A stretch of DNA of 8,086 bases, from positions 1-8,086 of the forward strand of contig CALAQT010000409.1 in assembly GCA_937888775.1 (NCBI GenBank). The letters run 5' to 3'. How positions within the stretch are numbered: the stretch's first letter is position 1; each line of letters begins with the position of its first letter. Both the position numbers and the translations under genes were made by a program. This stretch comes from an uncultured Actinomycetes bacterium (GTDB lineage Bacteria > Actinomycetota > Thermoleophilia > Solirubrobacterales > Solirubrobacteraceae). The notes below the pieces were generated by a model. That model was not told the origin of the DNA and made no database searches. It worked only from the letters and a program-made list of their open reading frames with translations. Positions 1 to 5,644 of the stretch are shown in pieces.

Positions 1-1361
1 CTGAGCAGGTCGAGGTCGGGCATGGTGGCGCGATCGGCGTATAACCCGAACGTCATCCCGCCGGCGTAGGAGACGACGGCGATCGCCACTGCGTGCTCGG
101 CGGCGAGCGGCACGATCGGCACGACATCGATCATCGGCGCGCCGAACGCATACAGGCGACGCGGCGAGGCGGGGATGTTGGTGATCGTGATGTTGAACAG
201 TCGTTTCGCGTACAGCGACCGCGCGAGGCTGGCGTGCAGCACGGGCGGCGCGAGCTCGGTCAGCCCGGTCACCGCGCTGGCCGCGAACGCTTGCCCGCCG
301 GCCTTGCGCTTCTCGGCCGCCGCGCGCACTAGTTGGTAGCGGCGCAGCGGGTCACCCTCGGCCACCGGCAGCTCGACGAACAGCGTGGAGACCTTGTTGC
401 CGAGCTCGCCGTGGTCTCCCTCGTGGCGGATGTTCACGGGCACCATCGCGCGCAGTCCCTGGCGCGGTGGGTCCTCGCCGCGCGCGAGCAGCAGCTCGCG
501 CAGCGCGCCGGTAGCGGCGCACAGCACGACATCGTTGACCTTGCCGCCAAGTGCCGAACGGACCTTCTGCAGCTCCTGGAGCTCGACGTGGACGGTCGCG
601 ATCCGTCGTGTCGCGCCGATTGGCACGTTGAGGCTCGAGCGCGGGGCCGCGATCAGCTCGTCACGGGCGAGCAGATCGACTATCGCCCGCGAGTGCTCGA
701 AGACCTCACGCGGATGCATCAGCGCGTGCGCGCCGGCGCGAGCGGCAGCGATGCTCGCGCCGGCCGCCTGGCCGACAGACTCGAGTGGATGGGGAAGCCA
801 TCCGTGCCGGACCTCTTCGGACGTCGGCACTCGCGCGGCGTGGGGCGTTGACGGCTCGCGCGGCGCGGGCTCTGAGTCGAGCAGCAGGTCGACGATGCCG
901 ACCGAACCGACGCCATCGACGAGGCAGTGGTGGGTCTTCCACACCAGCGCCCAGCGGCCCTCGGCCAGACTGTCGAGTAGCACGATCTCCCACAACGGAC
1001 GGCTGCGATCCAGGCGGTGCGAGTAGAAGTCCGAGATCCAGTCCAGGAACTCACGCTCGGCTCCCGGCGAGGGGAGCGTCGCGTGACGGACGTGCGCTTC
1101 GATCTCAACGCGCTGATCGTGCTCCCAGCAGGGCCACGCGAGTCCGCCGGTGCGGGGCACGCCGAGCCTCTGCCGGTAACGCGGCAACAGGTCAAGGCGC
1201 TGCTCGAGGTGCTTCCGGACCTTCCCGACCGCCGGCGTCCCACCGCCGCGAAGCGGCTCGAACACGAGCGCTCCGCCGATGTGCATCAGCGCGCTGTCAT
1301 CGGCCTGCTCGAGCTCCAGGAACGTCGCATCAAGCGCGGTCAGCTGGTCATTGGCAGGCAT
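1..1361 (-). CDS. Wax ester synthase / diacylglycerol acyltransferase (WS/DGAT family), 3' end beyond window
   Basis: Bifunctional acyltransferase family that moves an acyl group from acyl-CoA to a long-chain alcohol or diacylglycerol, making wax esters or triacylglycerol at the membrane or lipid-droplet surface. The reading frame is open from the ATG at 1361 to the window edge (453 codons). Visible family signatures are the catalytic motif HHCLVDG at residues 144-150 (HHxxxDG), PLW at 122-124, an NDVVL motif in the middle of the protein, and a C-terminal segment NITITNIP where the family usually has NVPGP. Family members are about 450-480 residues, so only the last few tens of residues should be missing. 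The ATG lies 9 nt after the CMD-family gene's stop, with GAGGAG at 1372-1367 overlapping that stop, so translation is probably coupled. It is the last gene of the operon within the window. Acceptor specificity cannot be read from sequence; family assignment is secure. Confidence 0.93.
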   Translation of the reverse strand, partial: MPANDQLTALDATFLELEQADDSALMHIGGALVFEPLRGGGTPAVGKVRKHLEQRLDLLPRYRQRLGVPRTGGLAWPCWEHDQRVEIEAHVRHATLPSPGAEREFLDWISDFYSHRLDRSRPLWEIVLLDSLAEGRWALVWKTHHCLVDGVGSVGIVDLLLDSEPAPREPSTPHAARVPTSEEVRHGWLPHPLESVGQAAGASIAAARAGAHALMHPREVFEHSRAIVDLLARDELIAAPRSSLNVPIGATRRIATVHVELQELQKVRSALGGKVNDVVLCAATGALRELLLARGEDPPRQGLRAMVPVNIRHEGDHGELGNKVSTLFVELPVAEGDPLRRYQLVRAAAEKRKAGGQAFAASAVTGLTELAPPVLHASLARSLYAKRLFNITITNIPASPRRLYAFGAPMIDVVPIVPLAAEHAVAIAVVSYAGGMTFGLYADRATMPDLDLL

Positions 1362-1366
1362 CGCGG

Positions 1367-1372
1367 CTCCTC
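1367..1372 (-). promoter_or_regulatory. Ribosome binding site of the WS/DGAT gene, overlapping the previous stop codon
   Basis: On the minus strand the bases read GAGGAG, 5 nt ahead of the ATG at 1361. The first two bases are the last two bases of the preceding TGA stop. This supports the chosen start and suggests ribosomes pass directly from the CMD gene to this one. Confidence 0.75.
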
Positions 1373-1976
1373 AGTGGTCCTGTTCGATTTGGATTGCGAG
1401 TCCGCCGATCGTGGACGCCAGGCCTTGGTAGTTTCCGATCAGCAGGCATAGTTCGATCGCGTCGCGGTTGCGGAGGGTGGCTTGGACGGCGTTCCAGGTC
1501 GTGTCTGAGAGCGCGCGCTGGGCGAGTAGTTCGTCGCTGACGGTCAGCAGCGTCCGCTGACGGTTGGTGAAGCCGTCTGCTGGAGTCTTGTCGGTTACGC
1601 CCGTGATCTGGTCGGGTGTTAGTCCGACGCGGAGCGCGATCGGTACGTGTTGGTGCCATTCGTAGGCTGAGCGACATTGCCACGCGACTCGTAGGATCAC
1701 TAGTTCTGTGTCGCGGCGTGGCAGCTTGCCGAATGGCATTAGGTGTGCCGAGTAGCGTAGCCAGGCGCGGAACAGGCGCGGGTGTTGGCCGAGCGTCGTG
1801 AATATGTTCGGCGGCCCGCTGGTGCTGACGCGCCCCGCGACCGCGGCCACGATCCTTGCCAGCGGTCCCAGCTCCCGCGGGCGGGCCGGAGCGATCCGGG
1901 GCTCACCGCTGTCCGCGGGCACGAGCAACGCTTGCAGCCTGGCGACATTCGCGCCTTGAGCGCGCCGACGGCTCAC
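1371..1976 (-). CDS. Carboxymuconolactone decarboxylase (CMD) family protein
   Basis: About 201 residues from the GTG at 1976, 7 nt after the stop of the second KAS-like gene. Seen: a CMD/AhpD-like helical core with GPPNIFTTLGQHP (54-66), LFRAWLRYSAHLM (68-80), KLPRRDTELVILRVA (84-98), CRSAYEWHQH (101-110) and a C-terminal IGNYQGLASTIGG segment (180-192). The family includes 4-carboxymuconolactone decarboxylases and AhpD-type peroxidases. Here only one Cys (101) lies in the active-site helix, followed by Glu106, His108 and His110, so the AhpD CxxC redox pair is absent and a peroxidase role is unlikely. There is no convincing ribosome binding site at either candidate GTG. The second, at 1922, would give 183 residues and still keep the whole domain, so the start is uncertain. 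The operon position suggests a role in the same lipid pathway, possibly decarboxylation, isomerisation or hydrolysis of a beta-keto intermediate; that is inference. Confidence 0.85.
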   Translation of the reverse strand: MSRRRAQGANVARLQALLVPADSGEPRIAPARPRELGPLARIVAAVAGRVSTSGPPNIFTTLGQHPRLFRAWLRYSAHLMPFGKLPRRDTELVILRVAWQCRSAYEWHQHVPIALRVGLTPDQITGVTDKTPADGFTNRQRTLLTVSDELLAQRALSDTTWNAVQATLRNRDAIELCLLIGNYQGLASTIGGLAIQIEQDH

Positions 1977-1983
1977 GCTTGGA

Positions 1984-2886
1984 TCATGCCCGGTAGAGCG
2001 CGACTGCGACTGTGATCCCCGCGCCCGCGGAGACGAACAGCGCCGTGCTCGCCGCGTCGAGACGCACCGTTTCGAGCGCGAGCGCAGGGGCGGCCGTGTG
2101 CGCGCCGGCGAGGCCGTCCGGAAGCGACGCGACCCGCTCGGCGGACACGCCGAGTCGCCCGGCCAATCCGTCGGCGAAGCCCGGGACCGATGATGCTGTG
2201 GCGATGAGTAGGTCGATCTCGCCGAGGTCGAGCGCCTGCGCTCCCGCCAGTTCGCGGACGGTCGACTCGGCGCACTCAAGCGCCCGCGCAGCGTAGGAGT
2301 CGGCGACCGTCACGGTGAGGATGTTCCGCCCATGACGCGCGAGCCCACGCCGGGCATCGTCGTGCCAGTCCACATAGCTCTGAAACAGCTCCGCGTACTC
2401 GGCGAAGGTGGCGAACTGGAAAGCCGTGAACCCGGCGCGGGCGTCGTCCGCGCTCAACAGGACCGCACCGCCGACCGAGGGAAAGGCGAACCCTTCAGAG
2501 ACGCCCGGTTCCGGGTCCATGTCGCTCGCGACCACCATCCCGAGCTCCACCGTCCCCGACGCAAGCATGCCGTCAACCACGTGAATCCCCGTCAAAAGAC
2601 CACACGCCCCGTTGGAGACGTCGAACGAGAACGTCCCGTGACCCACGCCGGGCGGGCGGTCCGGGTTCGCGCCGATGTCCTCCTGGATCAGCGACGCCAA
2701 CGCCGGCTCGTTCATGATCTTATCGTGGTACACACCCGCGTTGACCAGCAAATCCAACTCATCGGCGGTCCGGTTCGCGCGCTCCAGGCACGAGCGGGCG
2801 GCAGCGTCGGCGAGCTTCAGCGCACCCGGGGCGAACGGCCGATGGTGAGCGACCGCGGTCGCGCTCGCCTCAATGATCGTGCCCAT
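1984..2886 (-). CDS. Ketoacyl-ACP synthase III-like protein with incomplete catalytic triad (partner subunit)
   Basis: 300 residues with a thiolase fold. It keeps FSFDVSNGACGLLTG (86-100), with Cys95 at the nucleophile position of FabH/OleA-type condensing enzymes. The C-terminal half is shortened and altered. Where FabH has the HQxN-type His there is IATASSVPGF (228-237), and where FabH has GNTS, with the second catalytic Asn, there is GAHTAAP (261-267), placing His263 at the Asn position. The C-terminal strand SAGAGITVAVALYR is preserved. It could acylate on Cys95 but is unlikely to decarboxylate malonyl substrates normally. The upstream gene is a full-triad homologue and the two overlap by 17 nt, so a heterodimer is likely. 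Such active/degenerate KAS III pairs exist, for example PqsC/PqsB, but no orthology is claimed. The ATG at 2886 has a G-rich GGTGGGG stretch just upstream. Superfamily assignment is firm; the role is inference. Confidence 0.85.
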   Translation of the reverse strand: MGTIIEASATAVAHHRPFAPGALKLADAAARSCLERANRTADELDLLVNAGVYHDKIMNEPALASLIQEDIGANPDRPPGVGHGTFSFDVSNGACGLLTGIHVVDGMLASGTVELGMVVASDMDPEPGVSEGFAFPSVGGAVLLSADDARAGFTAFQFATFAEYAELFQSYVDWHDDARRGLARHGRNILTVTVADSYAARALECAESTVRELAGAQALDLGEIDLLIATASSVPGFADGLAGRLGVSAERVASLPDGLAGAHTAAPALALETVRLDAASTALFVSAGAGITVAVALYRA

Positions 2887-4000
2887 AGCGCCCCACCAGC
2901 TGATCCACCTTGAAGATCACGATTCCCACCTCAAGACCCGAAGCAAGCGCGAGCAGCAAAACTCTGTCGTCCTCGGCGAAGCGGCCCTCCCTGAGGTACT
3001 TGCGCAAAGCGACGAAATGCGTCGTCGACGCCGTGTTGCCGAACTCATCAACGGTCACAACCCAGTGCTTCGGTGCCACCCCAAAGCGCTCGGCGAGGTC
3101 CTTCATCCCCTGCTTGATTGCCCTGGCGGACGTCTGGTGAGGGATCAGATAGTCAATCTCGTCGAGCTCTAGCCCAGCCTGGTCGAGCGCCTCACGCAGC
3201 AGCGGCGGCGAGGCCTCGATCGCGAACTTATGGATCGCGCGCGCATCGGTGTACATCGTTGTCCCGGGACCGGCCTTCGCCGGAAACGCCATACACAGAC
3301 GGCTGTGCTCAGACAACGTCGTGAACCCAGCAACCTCGATCCCGGGAGCGCCCTCGGGCGCCCGCTCAAGGATCGCAGCGGCGCCAGCGTCACCGAGCGT
3401 CAGCGACGCGAGCTGCTTGCTCATCACCGTGCGGACCTCACGCGCAGCATTACGATCCAGATCTGAGATGTACTCGCCACTGACAACCATCCCGCGGCGG
3501 ATCCGCCCCTGCCGAATCAGATCATTGAGAATGAACACGCCAGTCAACATCCCCGCACACGCATTCGCGAGGTCAAAGCTCATCGCACGCCCGGCGCCGA
3601 TCGCTTCCTTCAGCGACACGCTCACCGGCGGCTCGAGCTGCATCCGCAGACCCCCGACATGACGGCTGATGCTCGACACGATCAACACATCGAGATCCTC
3701 CGCAACACAGTCCGCATGCGCCAGGGCGTCGCGCGCCGCGCCAAGCGCGAGCGTGTAGGAATCCTCGCCCTCGCCAACGACATGACGCTCACGGACACCC
3801 GTCAGCCGCTCAAGCTCAATGCGAGTCCGATGCTTCGTGCTCGCCATCAGCTCATCGCTACTCAACCGATCCTCGGGAACACACGCCCCGATCGCAGCGA
3901 AACGGCTCGTATACAACCCACCGCTAGGCGAGCCGCCGACGCCGCCCTCCAACGCCATCCAATGCTCGCCACCGCCTACCGACCCGTCGCTCTTCTCCAT
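2870..4000 (-). CDS. 3-oxoacyl-ACP synthase III (KAS III / FabH-like) with complete Cys-His-Asn triad
   Basis: Up to 376 residues. Condensing enzymes of this type load an acyl group on Cys and join it to a malonyl or second acyl thioester in the cytoplasm. Seen: SFDLANACAGMLTG (141-154) with nucleophile Cys148, GDAGAAAILERA (203-214), YLIPHQTSARAIKQG (284-298) with His288, and EFGNTASTTH (319-328) with Asn322. The triad is therefore intact. The N-terminal KAS III region begins near residue 29 (LYTSRFAAIGACVPEDRL). The first 28 residues are Gly-rich, and the ATG at 4000 has GGGAG only 1-2 nt upstream, which is too close. The ATG at 3958, or even the TTG encoding Leu29, may be the real start. 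It is the first gene of the operon and overlaps the degenerate homologue downstream. Membership of a specialised rather than housekeeping group is suggested by that pairing and by the lack of fatty-acid synthase genes nearby. Substrate unknown. Confidence 0.9.
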   Translation of the reverse strand: MEKSDGSVGGGEHWMALEGGVGGSPSGGLYTSRFAAIGACVPEDRLSSDELMASTKHRTRIELERLTGVRERHVVGEGEDSYTLALGAARDALAHADCVAEDLDVLIVSSISRHVGGLRMQLEPPVSVSLKEAIGAGRAMSFDLANACAGMLTGVFILNDLIRQGRIRRGMVVSGEYISDLDRNAAREVRTVMSKQLASLTLGDAGAAAILERAPEGAPGIEVAGFTTLSEHSRLCMAFPAKAGPGTTMYTDARAIHKFAIEASPPLLREALDQAGLELDEIDYLIPHQTSARAIKQGMKDLAERFGVAPKHWVVTVDEFGNTASTTHFVALRKYLREGRFAEDDRVLLLALASGLEVGIVIFKVDQLVGRYGHDH

Positions 4001-4024
4001 ACTCCCATTTCATCACCAGCGCGA

Positions 4025-4041
4025 ACCCCGCGAGCCGGGGT
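4025..4041. promoter_or_regulatory. Small hairpin in the 5' leader of the KAS operon
   Basis: Perfect 6-bp inverted repeat, ACCCCG and CGGGGT with a 5-nt loop, lying 24 bases upstream of the annotated first start codon of the operon (4000). There is no U-tract on either side. It could be leader structure or an old insertion boundary, since the transposase remnant ends about 55 bases further upstream. No function is assigned. Confidence 0.35.
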
Positions 4042-4094
4042 AACTACCGCTCGCGCCGCGTACTCCACCGTTGACCTCCACGCCCAGGCTCGAC

Positions 4095-4553
4095 CGGACT
4101 GGAAAGGTCCTAGCCGCCAGCACCAAGCCCGCGCGGTCGATCACGGACGCACGCCCCGCAGCCCAGCCGCTCGCGAACGCGAACACTTGGGCCAACGCAG
4201 CTCGTGCCGATCCTGCCCGAAGAGCCGAACGCGCAGCTGCACCACGAGCGTCCCACGTTCTTCCACGCGCGGGAGGTCGGACCACGCATCGGACCCGTAA
4301 GGCCGAGATAGGCGGCCAGCTGCCGGGACGTTTTGAACCGACGGATGTCGCCGATCGCCGCCAGGAACGACGCGGCGCAGATCACCTCCAACGCGACCCG
4401 ATCCGACGGCAGAAGACTCTCAGCCAACACCGCAAGCGCTTCCGGCGTCGACGCAACCCGACCCGCCGAGCGCACCTTCCCGTCCTCGCAGATCGCGATC
4501 TCGCAGAAATCCAGGTGCACGTTCAACCCGATCGCTCTTCCGATCTCCTTCAC
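4095..4553 (-). pseudogene. IS110-family transposase, internally deleted and frameshifted remnant
   Basis: Starts at a GTG (4553) with AGGAGG 6 nt upstream. Residues 1-60 are the IS110 N-terminal DEDD/RuvC-like region: GLNVHLDFCEIAICEDGKV, then DRVALEV. The usual GIDVH has become GLNVH, so the first catalytic Asp is Asn. The frame then jumps from ALEV directly into ICAASFLAAIGDIRRFKTS and RQLAAYLGL, which belong to the C-terminal Transposase_20 (IS116/IS110/IS902) domain. Members of the family have roughly 400 residues, so about 180-200 from the middle are missing. The junction falls on a valine codon followed by ATC, consistent with deletion at a short shared sequence. After YLGLTGPMRG the homology continues in another frame (PARGRTWDARGAAARSAL, near 4225-4280), showing a frameshift; a second shift near 4160 is likely. 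The frame that stays open upstream to 5216 is not homologous. Inactive. Confidence 0.82.
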
Positions 4554-4559
4554 GGCCAG

Positions 4560-4565
4560 CCTCCT
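4560..4565 (-). promoter_or_regulatory. Ribosome binding site of the IS110 remnant
   Basis: AGGAGG on the minus strand, 6 nt ahead of the GTG at 4553. It matches the anti-Shine-Dalgarno sequence completely and fixes the original transposase start, ruling out the longer open frame that extends upstream to 5216. Confidence 0.7.
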
Positions 4566-4740
4566 AGCGTTGAGTGAACGGGAGAAGCAGCGGGCAAAAC
4601 GACACAGACGGATACGTGCTCGAGGCACAATCGGGGCAAGTCGCAGGGGCGGCCACCGAAAAGCACGGGCTCGAAGCCCATCGTCCAAAACGGCCTGCCC
4701 ACACTGCGTTCTCCCAAGAAAGTCCCTGTCCCGATCACGA
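4566..4740 (-). ncRNA. Possible remnant of the IS110 guide (bridge/seek) RNA region
   Basis: IS110-family elements encode a structured guide RNA in a non-coding end next to the transposase; in the IS110 group this is upstream of the gene. Here the upstream flank contains two short perfect hairpins. One is GGGCT/AGCCC with a 3-nt loop (4667-4679) and the other is GTGC/GCAC with a 5-nt loop (4616-4628). I see no further proof: neither the element end nor the target-binding loops could be recognised. Tentative, and any such RNA would be a relic because the transposase is dead. Confidence 0.22.
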
Positions 4741-5479
4741 TAAGTACGCGGGCACGACGGGGACTCCTTGCCGTGCATTTTCATGCCCCGAGAACCAGCG
4801 GCCTGCAGCGTCGCCCCAGGCGCTGCCCGTTCGTCGTCATTGCGATCACGTCCGAGTCGAAGGCCTCGCTGTCGCATCTGGTGCAAACCAGCAGTCTTGA
4901 TCGTCGGCGCCGGACTTCTGGATCGGGCTACAAGCAGCAGCGGCGGTCGTGACAGCCGCTTTTCGGCGAAGCGGAAGCGCTCGGCGCCATGAACAGGAAT
5001 TCTGCTTCGGAACGGGAGCAGAAGCCCGGCGGACGTCGGGCAGCCGCGGCCCGCTGACTGCCGGAATCGTTCCAGAGCGAGAGCAAGGCCGGAGCCGGTC
5101 ACGGCTTCCGCAAAGCCAGGCGAAGGAGCAGCGAGTGGAACTGCGGCGCTCACCCGCGGTCGCTCCGTCAGCACCGGCATCGCTGTCGGCGACCCGCTGC
5201 TCCGGACGGCGGTCACCGCCGGCGATGACGTGTACGCATAGCCGGGGTCATCGCGAATCTCAGCCGAACACGTCTATTGCGACGGCGGGTCGCCATCTCC
5301 GGTGGGAAGCCCGGTCGGGCGGCCAGGGGTTGCGGTGGTGGATCCCTAACGGACGCCGGTGTAGGTCTCTCGCGCGCCGCTCGGCGGACGCGCACAAGTT
5401 CGGTTCACTGCCGCCACTTGAGGTCCGCCCGCCCGATTGCGCTCACTGGGCGCTAGGCCGTGCTCTCTGATCTGAGACC
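4741..5479. other. Stretch without a supportable gene (decayed or insertion-derived DNA)
   Basis: Several frames are open by chance in this GC-rich DNA, but none has a start with a good ribosome binding site together with recognisable domain sequence. The minus strand near 4770-4910 encodes a short CTRC followed by an acidic segment and a RRC, which superficially resembles a zinc-binding knuckle, but it has no start codon and stops soon after. The stretch sits between a dead transposase and the promoter side of the propeller gene, and is best read as decayed mobile or intergenic DNA. Confidence 0.5.
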
Positions 5480-5499
5480 AGTAGTCTTCCCGGACTGCT
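5480..5499. repeat. Short imperfect inverted repeat
   Basis: AGTAGTC and GACTGCT flank a 6-nt loop and form a 7-bp stem with one G-T type pair on one strand. It lies just upstream of the possible -35 element of the propeller gene, where an operator could sit. No T-run follows. Chance occurrence is possible. Confidence 0.3.
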
Positions 5500-5504
5500 T
5501 AGGC

Positions 5505-5533
5505 TTGGCGGAGCGTATATTCGTGGCTAGGTT
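5505..5533 (+). promoter_or_regulatory. Candidate sigma-70-type promoter for the secreted propeller gene
   Basis: TTGGCG (5505-5510) and TAGGTT (5528-5533) are separated by 17 bases, about 110 bases upstream of the GTG start. The -35 is a four-of-six match and the -10 keeps the important first T, A and last T. The local sequence is less GC-rich than its surroundings. Assigned by pattern only. Confidence 0.3.
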
Positions 5534-5583
5534 GTTGTCGGCCGCATCTGCCACAAATCGCTCATCAGGGCCAGCGGCACCAA

Positions 5584-5609
5584 GGCCGCGGTGCGGGCCG
5601 TTTTTGTTT
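5584..5609 (+). terminator. Intrinsic-terminator-like hairpin with T-run, in the leader of the propeller gene
   Basis: GGCCGC (5584-5589) pairs with GCGGGCC (5593-5599), with one bulged G and a GGT loop. It is followed by TTTTTGTTT at 5601-5609. The form is that of a Rho-independent terminator on the plus strand. No complete plus-strand gene lies upstream, so it may end a read-through or short leader transcript, or act as an attenuator between the candidate promoter and the coding sequence. Confidence 0.5.
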
Positions 5610-5632
5610 GACTTTGCCGCCCTGTGGCTGCT

Positions 5633-5639
5633 GGAGGAG
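5633..5639 (+). promoter_or_regulatory. Ribosome binding site deciding the start of the propeller gene
   Basis: GGAGGAG precedes two consecutive GTG codons at 5642 and 5645. Spacing from the GGAGG core favours 5645 (7 nt) over 5642 (4 nt). It excludes the upstream in-frame ATG at 5624, which lies before this site. Confidence 0.75.
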
Positions 5640-5644
5640 TCGTG

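Noticed and set aside
333..1540. Plus-strand open frames of up to about 250 codons
   Set aside because: They lie antisense to the WS/DGAT gene, which has clear HHxxxDG, PLW and NDVVL motifs. Their translations are Arg/Ala-rich with no recognisable domain, as expected for antisense frames in GC-rich DNA.
4770..4910. Minus-strand CTRC...RRC peptide resembling a zinc knuckle
   Set aside because: It has no start codon, ends after a few dozen codons and lies in decayed insertion-associated DNA, so it is too weak to call.
4554..5216. Upstream extension of the transposase frame, giving a 368-residue protein starting at 5216
   Set aside because: IS110 homology begins at the GTG at 4553, which has a perfect AGGAGG. 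The extra 221 residues are low-complexity and unlike any transposase N-terminus.
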